A stretch of DNA of 6,282 bases, from contig JAQGIA010000484.1 in NCBI GenBank assembly GCA_028291445.1, positions 1-6,282 of the forward strand, written 5' to 3'. Positions 1 through 5,956 of this stretch are shown here, one piece after another. The notes beneath the pieces are model-generated. The model was not told the DNA's origin. It did no database searches and worked only from the letters and a program-made list of their open reading frames with translations. How positions within the stretch are numbered: position 1 is the first letter of the stretch; each line of letters opens with the position of its first letter. Origin of the DNA: Belnapia sp. (GTDB lineage: Bacteria > Pseudomonadota > Alphaproteobacteria > Acetobacterales > Acetobacteraceae). The position numbers and the translations under genes were made by a program.

Positions 1-975
1 ATGCGCGGCCTCGGTCGCCGGCCCGGCCAGCCAGACCAGGCCGCCGCCCCAATCCAGCAGGGCCTTCGGCATCCCGGCCGCGGTAACCACGCCCGGCCCG
101 GCGGTGGGCTGGACCGAGACGCGCCAGATCGCCTCATCCGCCGTCGCGCCCAACGGCTCGGCATCCCGCACCGCGCGCCACAGCGCCAGGCTCTCCGCCT
201 CGTCCAGCAGCGACACCTCGCCCAGCGGTGCCAGCGCATCGCGCAGCCGGCCGCTGCGATAGGCAACGGATTCCGGGAATTCCTCCAGCCGCAGGATCGC
301 CAGCGGCTGCTCGCCGGGGATGATGGCGGCGCCGCTGACGCCATAGGGGCTGCCCAGGCCGGCCGAGAGCACCCTTACCCCGGCCGCCAGATCGGCGACC
401 CGCACCGCGACGGTCCCGGTCGCCGGCGGTCCCGGCAGCACCTTCAAGGTCACCTCGGTGATGACGCCGAGCGTCCCGTGGCTGCCCGCCAGCAGCTTGC
501 AGAGGTCGAGGCCGGTGACGTTCTTCAGCACCCGCCCGCCGCTGCGGAAAACCTCGCCCAGTCCGTTCATGGCGCGGATGCCCATGACATGGTCGCGCAT
601 GGCACCGGCGGTGATCCGCCGCGGACCGGACAGGTTGGTGGCGACCAGGCCGCCGATGGTCGCGGCCTCGGTCGCGCCGAACATGGCCGAGAGGTCGGGC
701 GGCTCGGCGATGACATGCTGGCCGCGCTCGGCCAGCGCCGCCTCGATCTCGGGCAGCGGCGTGCCGGCCCAGGCCGAGAGGATCAGCTCCTGCGGCCGAT
801 AGAGGGTGATGCCCGAGAGGTTGCGCAACGACAGGGTGCGGGCCGCCTGGACCGGGCGCAGCAGGGCGCGCTTGGTGCCCCTTCCCTCGATCGCCAGCGG
901 CTCCCCGGCCGCCGCGGCGGCGGCGATGGCGGCGGCGACCCCGGCCTCGTCGGCCGGCGCGATCACCTGCGTCAT
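1..975 (-). CDS. glcE: Glycolate oxidase FAD-binding subunit GlcE (3' end cut by window edge)
   Basis: GlcE is the second flavoprotein subunit of the membrane-associated GlcDEF glycolate oxidase, which oxidises glycolate to glyoxylate and passes electrons to the respiratory chain. The reverse strand reads open from an ATG at 975-973 for 325 codons to the edge without a stop. The protein starts MTQVIAPADE. An FAD-binding PCMH-type fold is seen: a GRGTKR phosphate-binding segment near residues 31-36, EPPDLSAMFGATEAATIGG around 91-109, LSGPRR near 115-120, and further on LKNVTGLDLCKLLAGSHGTLG. The visible C-terminus has LLDWGGGLVWL, matching the conserved DWGG(A)xRWL ending of GlcE. Family members are about 350-400 residues, so little is missing. 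Its start overlaps the glcD stop (ATGA, 975-972), which suggests translational coupling. glcF (iron-sulfur subunit) would be expected beyond position 1. Confidence 0.93.
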   Translation of the reverse strand, partial: MTQVIAPADEAGVAAAIAAAAAAGEPLAIEGRGTKRALLRPVQAARTLSLRNLSGITLYRPQELILSAWAGTPLPEIEAALAERGQHVIAEPPDLSAMFGATEAATIGGLVATNLSGPRRITAGAMRDHVMGIRAMNGLGEVFRSGGRVLKNVTGLDLCKLLAGSHGTLGVITEVTLKVLPGPPATGTVAVRVADLAAGVRVLSAGLGSPYGVSGAAIIPGEQPLAILRLEEFPESVAYRSGRLRDALAPLGEVSLLDEAESLALWRAVRDAEPLGATADEAIWRVSVQPTAGPGVVTAAGMPKALLDWGGGLVWLAGPATEAAH

Positions 976-2432
976 GCCGCGGTCCGCAGCGGCGCGACGG
1001 CGAAGGCGGCATTGCCTTCCAGCGGGAAGACCTTGGCCGGGTTGAGCAACCAGCCCGGGTCGAAGGCGGCCTTGAGCGCGCGCATCTGGTCCAGCTCGAA
1101 GGGGGTGAATTGCACCGGCATGAGGTCGCGCTTCTCGACGCCGACACCATGCTCGCCGGTCAGGCAGCCGCCGACCTCGACGCAGAGCGTCAGGATATCG
1201 GCACCGAATTGTTCCGCGTCATGGAAGCTTTTCGGGTTGTTGGCGTCGAACATGATCAGCGGATGCAGGTTGCCGTCGCCGGCATGGAAGATATTGGCGA
1301 CCTGCAACCCGTAGCTGGCCGACATCTCGCCGATCCGCTTGAGGACGAAGGGGAGCTGGCCGGTCGGGATGGTGCCATCCATGCAGAGGTAGTCGGGCGA
1401 GATGCGGCCGACCGCCCCGAAGGCGCCCTTGCGGCCCTTCCAGATCGCCAGCGACTGCTCCGCGGTCTCGGCCACCTTCAGGCTGATCGGAGCGAAGCGC
1501 TCGCAGATTTCCTTCAGCCGGCCGAGCAGCATGTCCTGCTCGGCGGTGCTGCCCTCGACCTCGATGATCAGCATCGCCTCGGCATCCAGCGGATAGCCGG
1601 CATGGGCGAAGGCCTCGCAGGCATGGATCGCCGGGCGGTCCATGAATTCCAGCGCCACGGGGATGATGCCGGAGGCGATGATGGCATCCACCGCCTCGCC
1701 GGCGATCTCGTTCGCGGTGAAGGCGGCCAGCATGGCGCGCTGCCCTTCGGGGCTGTGCAGGATGCGGACGGTAACCTCGGTGATGACCGCGAGCTGGCCC
1801 TCGGATCCGGTCAGCAGCCCCAGCCAGTCGTAGCCCGCCGCATCCAGGTGGCGGCCGCCGACTTCAAGGATCTCGCCCTCGATCGTCACCAGCTTCAGGC
1901 CGAGCAGGTTGTTGGCGGTGACCCCGTATTTCAGGCAATGCGCCCCGCCCGAGTTCATGTTGACGTTGCCGCCGATCATGCAGGCGAGCTGGCTGGAGGG
2001 GTCGGGGGCGTAGAAGAAGCCGTCGGCGGCGACGTGGTTGGTGATGCCGAGGTTGGTGACGCCGGCCTCCACCACCGCCAGGCGGTTGTCGTAGTCGACC
2101 TCGAGGATGCGGTTCATCCGCATCATGCCCAGCACCACCGCATCGGCCAGCGGCAGCGCCCCGCCGGACAGGCTGGTGCCCGCGCCGCGCGGCACCACGC
2201 GCACCCCATTGGCATGGCAATAGGCCAGCACCTTGGCGACCTGCTCGGTGGTGGTCGGCAGCACCACCGCCAGCGGCGGCTGGCGATAGGCGGAAAGCCC
2301 ATCCGTCTCGTAGGGCTTGAGCCGCACCGCCTCGCCGATCACCCCATCGCCGGGGACCAGCGCCTGGAGGCCGGCGATGATCTCGGCGCGGCGGGCCATG
2401 ACCTCGGGCTTGGGTGCGGGCAGGCTGATCAC
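972..2432 (-). CDS. glcD: Glycolate oxidase subunit GlcD (FAD-linked oxidase)
   Basis: GlcD is the catalytic FAD subunit of glycolate oxidase, related to D-lactate dehydrogenases. The product is 486 residues (E. coli GlcD is 499). The N-terminal FAD-binding-4 domain shows PRGAGTSLSGGALP at about 81-94 and DPSSQLACMIGGNVNMNSGG at about 144-163. The C-terminal FAD-oxidase domain has HAGDGNLHP at about 383-391 and TGEHGVGVEK at about 425-434, the substrate and flavin-site motifs of the GlcD/D-LDH family. I chose the GTG at 2432-2430 because GGAGG lies 9 bases upstream and residues ISLPAPKPEVMARR then lead straight into the family domain. An in-frame ATG at 2528 would add 32 residues of non-family sequence and overlap the palindrome upstream. 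The gene is first in a glcDE(F) operon, and its TGA overlaps the ATG of glcE. D-lactate dehydrogenase is the alternative, but the glcE neighbour argues for glycolate. Confidence 0.95.
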   Translation of the reverse strand: MISLPAPKPEVMARRAEIIAGLQALVPGDGVIGEAVRLKPYETDGLSAYRQPPLAVVLPTTTEQVAKVLAYCHANGVRVVPRGAGTSLSGGALPLADAVVLGMMRMNRILEVDYDNRLAVVEAGVTNLGITNHVAADGFFYAPDPSSQLACMIGGNVNMNSGGAHCLKYGVTANNLLGLKLVTIEGEILEVGGRHLDAAGYDWLGLLTGSEGQLAVITEVTVRILHSPEGQRAMLAAFTANEIAGEAVDAIIASGIIPVALEFMDRPAIHACEAFAHAGYPLDAEAMLIIEVEGSTAEQDMLLGRLKEICERFAPISLKVAETAEQSLAIWKGRKGAFGAVGRISPDYLCMDGTIPTGQLPFVLKRIGEMSASYGLQVANIFHAGDGNLHPLIMFDANNPKSFHDAEQFGADILTLCVEVGGCLTGEHGVGVEKRDLMPVQFTPFELDQMRALKAAFDPGWLLNPAKVFPLEGNAAFAVAPLRTAA

Positions 2433-2440
2433 GGCGGCAC

Positions 2441-2445
2441 TCCTC
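2441..2445 (-). promoter_or_regulatory. Ribosome binding site fixing the GTG start of glcD
   Basis: On the minus strand GGAGGAGTGCCGCC precedes the GTG at 2432. The GGAGG core has a spacing of about 8 bases. This supports the GTG start over the upstream in-frame ATG at 2528, which has no comparable Shine-Dalgarno sequence. Confidence 0.75.
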
Positions 2446-2503
2446 CAGACCGCAGGCCATGGGCCCGTAGGTATTGCCACGGAAAATGGGCTGCCCGGAG
2501 CCA

Positions 2504-2526
2504 GGCGGCAAGCACCGCTTGCCGCC
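2504..2526. repeat. Perfect 10-bp inverted repeat in the glcD divergent promoter region
   Basis: The arms GGCGGCAAGC (2504-2513) and GCTTGCCGCC (2517-2526) are perfectly complementary and separated by ACC. The element lies 72-94 bases upstream of the glcD GTG and 69 bases before the TTG start of the divergent secreted protein. There is no T-run on either side, so it does not look like a terminator. By position and symmetry it could be an operator for a dimeric regulator acting on one or both genes. That role is inferred; the symmetry is seen directly. Confidence 0.6.
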
Positions 2527-2594
2527 ACGATGCGGGAGGGGCAGTTTCCGCCACCCGCTTATCCCAACCCCGCCCGCCGCCGGAGAACGCTCCC

Positions 2595-2951
2595 TTGTCC
2601 CTGCTTCGTACCCTGGCCCTGGCCGCCGCCCTGGCCGTGCTCTCCCCGGCCGCCTTCGCCCAGTTGCGCGAAGGGCTTTACAACGTCGAGGGGCAGAATC
2701 CGGACGGCAGTGCCTATGAGGGCGTCTTCGAATTGCGGGAGGGGCCGAATGCGGCCTGGATCGGCCGCTGGAGCGTCGGGAATGCCCAGATCATCGGGCT
2801 CGGGCTGATCCAGAGCGGGCTGCTGGCCCTGTCCTTCACGGTCGAGGGGCGGCCCGGCATCGCCATCTATGGGGTGGAGCCGGATGGCAAGCTGCGCGGT
2901 ACCTGGACCAGCGGCGGCGGACTCGGCACCGAAATCCTGACGGTCCGATAA
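2595..2951 (+). CDS. Small secreted protein of unknown function
   Basis: I do not recognise a named family. The product is 118 residues. A typical signal peptide is visible: MSLLRTLALAAALAVLSPAAFA, with a likely signal-peptidase-I cut at AFA|QL after residue 22, leaving a cysteine-free mature domain of 96 residues for the periplasm or outside. The mature part begins LREGLYNVEGQNPDGSAYEG and ends LRGTWTSGGGLGTEIL. Its short Gly/Tyr/Trp-rich strands (GxYxVxGxNPDGSxYxG ... IYxVxPDGxLxGxW ... GTE) resemble a small beta-rich domain repeatedly found in secreted alphaproteobacterial hypothetical proteins; this resemblance is from memory. The start is a TTG at 2595, chosen because GGAGA (2582-2586) sits 8 bases upstream and the signal peptide begins exactly there; no ATG or GTG fits. 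It is transcribed divergently from glcDE, so a shared control region is possible. Confidence 0.75.
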   Translation: MSLLRTLALAAALAVLSPAAFAQLREGLYNVEGQNPDGSAYEGVFELREGPNAAWIGRWSVGNAQIIGLGLIQSGLLALSFTVEGRPGIAIYGVEPDGKLRGTWTSGGGLGTEILTVR

Positions 2952-2993
2952 TCTGGCCGATAATCTGGCGGCCCGATAATCCTGGCGGCCCGG
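2946..2993. repeat. Short tandem repeat CGATAATC(C)TGGC x3 across a stop codon
   Basis: Three imperfect adjacent copies begin at 2946, 2958 and 2974, each with CGATAATC followed by (C)TGGC; the second and third continue as GGCCCG or close to it. The first copy contains the TAA stop of the secreted-protein gene (2949-2951). Stepwise duplication of the gene's 3' end, by slippage, is the simplest explanation. No function is evident. Confidence 0.6.
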
Positions 2994-3010
2994 TAGCCCT
3001 TCCCCATGCG

Positions 3011-3041
3011 AAAAGCCGCCGCGGCAATGCCAGCGGCGGCT
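3011..3041 (-). terminator. Rho-independent terminator of rpmJ
   Basis: Read on the minus strand, AGCCGCCGC and GCGGCGGCT form a perfect 9-bp GC-rich stem around a 10-base loop, followed directly by a short T-run (TTTT including the last stem base, then CG). It lies 46 bases past the rpmJ stop. On the plus strand the stem is not followed by T, so it probably serves rpmJ rather than the convergent secreted-protein gene. Confidence 0.7.
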
Positions 3042-3057
3042 CCGGGTCTTCGCTAAG

Positions 3058-3080
3058 GCGCCGGACCCTGGGGCCGGCGC
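3058..3080. repeat. Second hairpin just after rpmJ
   Basis: The arms GCGCCGG (3058-3064) and CCGGCGC (3074-3080) pair perfectly around a 9-base loop that itself contains CCC and GGG. It lies 6 bases beyond the rpmJ stop and has no T-run. It may protect the mRNA 3' end or assist the stronger terminator just downstream. Confidence 0.4.
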
Positions 3081-3086
3081 GCGGTC

Positions 3087-3212
3087 TCAGCCCTGGCGGG
3101 CCTTCAGCCGGGGGTTCTTCTTGTTGAGCACGTAGATGCGGCCGCGGCGGCGGACCACAACGCAGTTCTTGTCGCGCGTCTTGGCGGATTTCAGGCTGTT
3201 GCGGATCTTCAT
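3087..3212 (-). CDS. rpmJ: 50S ribosomal protein bL36
   Basis: bL36 is a small protein of the large ribosomal subunit that binds 23S rRNA. The reverse strand from ATG 3212 to TGA 3087 encodes 41 residues, beginning [17 protein letters not shown] and ending [12 protein letters not shown]. The start MKxRNSLKS, the central [10 protein letters not shown](L/I)NK and the ending KARQG are diagnostic. It is the zinc-free (C-minus) form: only one cysteine (Cys17) is present, so the CxxC...C...H zinc site of the 37-38 residue form is absent, as is usual in alphaproteobacteria. The gene is monocistronic, with its own hairpins downstream and a 242-base upstream gap shared with the divergent acyltransferase. 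The Shine-Dalgarno is weak (GTGAG about 9 bases before the ATG). Confidence 0.96.
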   Translation of the reverse strand: MKIRNSLKSAKTRDKNCVVVRRRGRIYVLNKKNPRLKARQG

Positions 3213-3454
3213 GACGCGGACTCACTGATACGCGAAAGGGTTGCGGCAGCGCCAGGGCGCCCGCCGGGGAGGCCGGGGGATAGGCGAAGGGCCAGCGCAA
3301 GTCAATCGCGCGTACCCCGGCAAACACCCCTGGCCTCCCCGGCTGCCTGCCCCAACCATGCCGTTGCCGGCAATTGATCGATGCCGGAAACATCCTGGTT
3401 GATCCGATGTCGCCGGGCGGTTATTCGTTCCGAACCTAAAATTGGAATCCGGTC
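3213..3454. other. Divergent intergenic region between rpmJ and the acyltransferase
   Basis: These 242 bases must hold the rpmJ promoter (reading left) and the acyltransferase promoter (reading right). No convincing ORF was found. Visible structure: a perfect palindrome TTGCCGGCAA at 3364-3373, and CCGGCA (3367-3372) paired with TGCCGG (3382-3387) across 9 bases. The last 35 bases before the acyltransferase are the most AT-rich patch of the area. I found no clear promoter for rpmJ. Confidence 0.5.
3399..3427 (+). promoter_or_regulatory. Possible sigma-70-type promoter of the acyltransferase gene
   Basis: TTGATC (3399-3404) and TATTCG (3422-3427) are separated by 17 bases and lie 28 bases before the GTG start, within the AT-richer patch. 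The -35 matches 4 of 6 consensus bases and the -10 only 3 of 6, so this is a weak call supported mainly by spacing and position. Confidence 0.25.
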
Positions 3455-4603
3455 GTGGCCAACCAGCTTCTGGCGGTGCAAGCCTTGCGTGCCCTGGCCG
3501 CGACCGCGGTGGTCCTCGCCCATCTGATGCCCTTCGAAGCGAAATACGCGACGGGCGAGGTGCTGTTCCCCCGTGGCTTCGAATACGGCCAGGCCGGGGT
3601 CGACCTGTTCTTCGTCATCAGCGGCTACATCATGGCGGTGACCACCTTCGGCCGCTTCGGCTCGGCGGCCTCCGGCTGGGGATTCCTGCAACGCCGGGCG
3701 TTGCGCATCTACCCGGTCTATTGGGTCTATCTCACCCTGGTCTGCGCCGTCTGGCTGGTGGCGCCACGGATCATGAACGCCGGCGCCTCGGTGCCGCCCG
3801 ACATCCTTGCCTCCTATACGTTGCTGCCGCACCAGAACGGCCACCTGCTTCTGGTCAGCTGGACGCTCAGCTTCGAGATGTTCTTCTACCTGGTCTTCGC
3901 CGCCCTGCTGGCCACGCTGCGCAACGGCAGGCTCGGCCTGGCGCTGGCGGCCTGGGCCGGCATCACCATCGCCGGGCAGCTCCTGTTCCAACCCGGCCGG
4001 CCGCAGCCCTACCTGAACCTGATCTTCAACCCGCTGGTGCTGGAGTTCATCGCCGGTGCCGCGGTGGCGCTGCTGCTGCCGCGCCTCGGCCTGGCACAAG
4101 CCACGCGCCTGGGCCTGGGCCTGGGCCTGGCGCAAGCTACGCGCCTGGGCCTGACGCAAACCGCGCGCCTGGGCGCGACGCTGTTCCTCGCCGGGCTGCT
4201 GGTGGCGGCCATCGGTATCCACGTCATGCTCGGCCAGGGCGGCGCCTTCCCGGAGAATTGGCCGCGCGTGCTGGTCTTCGGCAGTGCCGCCACCCTGCTG
4301 CTGGCCGGCTGCGTGCTGCTGGAGCCGGTCCTGGCCGGCCACCTGCCGGCCTGGCTGATCGCCCTCGGCGACGCCTCCTACTCCATCTACCTGTCGCATC
4401 TGCTGACCATCGGCGTGGTCGGCCAGTTCTGGCGGGCCGGCCTCGCCGCCGACCATCCGCTCAACCACCTCCTGGCCCTGGCGACGGCGCTGCTGGTATC
4501 CCTGCTGGCCGGGCTGCTCAGCTACCGGCTGCTGGAACAGCCGCTCATGGCGCTGCTCCAGGGCCGCCGGCGGCGCCCGGTGCTGGTCGCCGGCGCCGGG
4601 TAG
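3455..4603 (+). CDS. Acyltransferase family 3 membrane protein (ExoZ/OafA-like)
   Basis: This is a polytopic inner-membrane acyltransferase (PF01757 type) of 382 residues, a usual length for stand-alone members. Such enzymes O-acylate (often acetylate) exopolysaccharide, O-antigen or other surface glycans. Family marks are visible: QALRALAATAVVLAH with Arg12 and the essential-type His23; GVDLFFVISGY at 48-58; RRALRIYPVYW at 80-90; WTLSFEMFFY at 136-145; and GDASYSIYLSH at 305-315. About ten hydrophobic segments are spread along the chain. The opening NQLLAVQALRALAA is closest in character to ExoZ-type exopolysaccharide acyltransferases. Its true acceptor is unknown, because no glycan-synthesis genes are in view. 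The start is a GTG at 3455 with weak TTGGAA 7-8 bases upstream; no better start fits before the first helix. Residues 210-242 hold an in-frame tandem repeat (separate entry). It converges on the desulfinase gene with a 26-base gap. Confidence 0.88.
   Translation: MANQLLAVQALRALAATAVVLAHLMPFEAKYATGEVLFPRGFEYGQAGVDLFFVISGYIMAVTTFGRFGSAASGWGFLQRRALRIYPVYWVYLTLVCAVWLVAPRIMNAGASVPPDILASYTLLPHQNGHLLLVSWTLSFEMFFYLVFAALLATLRNGRLGLALAAWAGITIAGQLLFQPGRPQPYLNLIFNPLVLEFIAGAAVALLLPRLGLAQATRLGLGLGLAQATRLGLTQTARLGATLFLAGLLVAAIGIHVMLGQGGAFPENWPRVLVFGSAATLLLAGCVLLEPVLAGHLPAWLIALGDASYSIYLSHLLTIGVVGQFWRAGLAADHPLNHLLALATALLVSLLAGLLSYRLLEQPLMALLQGRRRRPVLVAGAG
4082..4180 (+). repeat. In-frame tandem repeat inside the acyltransferase gene
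   Basis: The units are 4082-4105 (RLGLAQAT, 24 bp), 4106-4141 (RLGLGLGLAQAT, 36 bp, the same unit with GGCCTG repeated), 4142-4165 (RLGLTQTA, 24 bp) and a partial unit 4166-4180 (RLGAT). All lengths are multiples of three, so copy changes keep the frame. The repeat falls between two hydrophobic segments, in what is probably a short cytoplasmic or periplasmic loop enriched in Arg. Confidence 0.85.
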
Positions 4604-4629
4604 CTAGCCTCGCCGGGTCGCTTGGGCGG
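4604..4629. other. Short convergent gap without a clear terminator
   Basis: Only 26 bases separate the acyltransferase TAG and the desulfinase TGA, which face each other. I see no hairpin with a T-run. A GC palindrome CCGGCGCCGG lies within the last acyltransferase codons, but no T-run follows it. Confidence 0.5.
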
Positions 4630-5928
4630 TCACTCGGCGGCGCGCGGCGCGGTCGCGCGGCCGAGGAACCCTTCCCGGGTCTGCGGCAGCTTCCAGCCCA
4701 GGATCTGCTCCGCCACCTGGGTCCGCAGCACCTGGGCGGTGCCGCCGGCGATGGCGAACATCCGCGCATCGCGCAGCATCCGCTCCATCGGATTCTCCCG
4801 GCTATAGCCGGCGGCGCCCCAGACCTGCAGCGCCGCATTGGTCACCTCGATGGCGGTATCGGCCGCCAGCACCTTGGCCTGGGCGGCAGCCAGCCGGTCC
4901 GGGAAGCCATTCGGCCCGGCGCTGCGGGCCGCCCGCCAGACCAGCGCGCGGGCCGCCTCCAGCTTGATGGACATATCCGCCAGCATCCAGCCAAGACCCT
5001 GGAATTCAGCGATCGGCCGGCCGAACTGGTGCCGGGACTTGGCGAACTCCAGCGCCCGCTCGTAAGCCCCGGCGCCGAGCCCCAGCGCCACCGTCGCCGC
5101 GCCGACGCGCTGGCCGTTGTAGGCATCCATCAGCCGGCCGAAGCCGCGGGCGAAATCTCCCCCGGCCTCGGCGCCAGGCGGGCGCAGCACCATGGCATCC
5201 GGCACCACCAGCCCCTGGAAGCGCAGCTCCGCCTCCGGCATGCCCTTCAGCCCCATCGAGGGGATCCGCCGATGCACCACCATCCCGGCCGGGTCGCGCT
5301 CGCCGTTGCGGACCACCAGGAAGCCGCCGATGCCGAGTTCCCGCCCATCCTCGAAGGCGCGGGCGAAGATCAGGTGCAGGCGGGAAATCCCGCCCCCGGT
5401 GATCCAATGCTTCTCCCCATCGATCACCCAGCCATCGCCGCGCCGCACCGCGCGGGTCGTCATCTCGGTGGCGGCGGAGCCGGCCCCGGGCTCTGTGATG
5501 CAGATCGCCGGCTTGTCGCCCGCCAGCACCAGCTCGGCGGCGATCCGCTTCTGGGCCGCCGTGCCATAGGCCATGATGGCGCCCAGCGCGCCCATATTGC
5601 TCTCGACCGCGATGCGGCCGCAGACGGCACAGGCCTTGGACAATTCCTCGATGACCAGGGCGGCGTCGAAATAGGTCAGGCCAGGACCGCCCCATTCGCG
5701 TGGAATGGTCATGCCCATCAGCCCGGCCTCGCGCATCCGGGCCACCATGGGCCAGGGGTATTGCTCGGTGCGGTCGGTCTCGGCGGCCTGCGCGGCGGCG
5801 AATACGGCCACGGCCCGGGCGCGGTCGCGCAGCGCCGCCTGCGCCCCCGTCAGGCCGTCTTTCGTCAGGCCGTCCCCTGGTGGCGGGCCACCCGCCAATG
5901 CCAGGCCGTCCCTTGTCAGACTGTCCAT
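4630..5928 (-). CDS. acd: 3-sulfinopropanoyl-CoA desulfinase, acyl-CoA dehydrogenase fold
   Basis: Probable role: FAD-dependent-fold enzyme cleaving 3-sulfinopropanoyl-CoA to propanoyl-CoA and sulfite (EC 3.13.1.4), as in catabolism of 3,3'-dithiodipropionate or related organosulfur acids. The product is 432 residues with the three ACAD domains: an N-terminal helical part with TEQYPW and GMTIPREWGGPGLTYFD; a middle beta domain with CITEPGAGSAATEMTTRA and DGEKHWITGGG; and a C-terminal part with RHQFGRPIAEFQGL, GAAGYSRENPMERMLRDARMF and LRTQVAEQIL. Residues diagnostic for Acd of A. mimigardefordensis DPN7 (Arg84, Gln246, Gly366) correspond here to Arg105 (CGRIAVESN), Gln273 (AYNGQRVGA) and Gly395 (FAIAGGT). 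Both usual catalytic Glu positions are therefore empty, arguing against dehydrogenation. The ATG at 5928 is chosen for GGGGAGGG seven bases upstream; an ATG at 5955 would add nine residues. The N-terminus is about 21 residues longer than in DPN7 and contains DNA repeats. An oxyR-like gene lies 50 bases upstream on the same strand. Confidence 0.85.
   Translation of the reverse strand: MDSLTRDGLALAGGPPPGDGLTKDGLTGAQAALRDRARAVAVFAAAQAAETDRTEQYPWPMVARMREAGLMGMTIPREWGGPGLTYFDAALVIEELSKACAVCGRIAVESNMGALGAIMAYGTAAQKRIAAELVLAGDKPAICITEPGAGSAATEMTTRAVRRGDGWVIDGEKHWITGGGISRLHLIFARAFEDGRELGIGGFLVVRNGERDPAGMVVHRRIPSMGLKGMPEAELRFQGLVVPDAMVLRPPGAEAGGDFARGFGRLMDAYNGQRVGAATVALGLGAGAYERALEFAKSRHQFGRPIAEFQGLGWMLADMSIKLEAARALVWRAARSAGPNGFPDRLAAAQAKVLAADTAIEVTNAALQVWGAAGYSRENPMERMLRDARMFAIAGGTAQVLRTQVAEQILGWKLPQTREGFLGRATAPRAAE
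5851..5925. repeat. 15-bp repeats with a hairpin in the 5' end of acd
   Basis: CAGGCCGTC occurs at 5851-5859, 5866-5874 and 5902-5910, with a variant CAGACTGTC at 5917-5925; both pairs are spaced by exactly 15 bases. On the coding strand these give D-(S/G)-L repeats (DSLTR, DGLAL, DGLTK, DGLTG). Between the pairs lies an inverted repeat, TGGCGGG (5881-5887) and CCCGCCA (5891-5897), with outer CCTGG and CCAGG arms. The repeats make up the N-terminal extension relative to the characterised desulfinase. Confidence 0.7.
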
Positions 5929-5935
5929 CCGGCCG

Positions 5936-5943
5936 CCCTCCCC
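5936..5943 (-). promoter_or_regulatory. Ribosome binding site of acd
   Basis: On the minus strand GGGGAGGG ends 7 bases before the ATG at 5928-5926. It is the strongest Shine-Dalgarno match near the gene and decides the start. The alternative ATG at 5955 has only AGGTGG about 10 bases upstream. Confidence 0.7.
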
Positions 5944-5956
5944 GACGTCATGCATT

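Noticed and set aside
2433..2528. Upstream ATG (2528) as the start of glcD.
   Set aside because: It would add 32 residues without family similarity, cross the palindrome and lack a Shine-Dalgarno; the GTG at 2432 has a GGAGG.
2433..2594. Sigma-70 promoters for glcD and the secreted-protein gene.
   Set aside because: TTGCCG near the palindrome could be a -35 in either direction, but no acceptable -10 lies at 16-18 bases.
1..2951. Long plus-strand open frames opposite glcE and glcD (1-1314 and 1110-2951).
   Set aside because: They are antisense shadows produced by GC-rich codon use; their proteins are low-complexity R/G/A/H/Q-rich. Only the last part of the second frame, from the TTG at 2595, is a plausible gene.
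4082..4180. CRISPR-like array.
   Set aside because: Units are adjacent, in frame and without unique spacers; it is a coding tandem repeat.
2836..4468. Minus-strand open frames (2836-3393 and 3302-4468) opposite the secreted protein and acyltransferase.
   Set aside because: Low-complexity shadow proteins; the first covers rpmJ in another frame, and rpmJ is unambiguous.
4562..4629. A terminator between the convergent acyltransferase and acd genes.
   Set aside because: Only GC palindromes inside the coding end are seen; no T-run follows on either strand.
4630..5928. Ordinary acyl-CoA dehydrogenase or isovaleryl-CoA dehydrogenase.
   Set aside because: The IAGGT motif alone would fit an isovaleryl-type enzyme, but that type needs Glu at the position that is Gln273 here. 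With both bases missing, desulfinase fits better.
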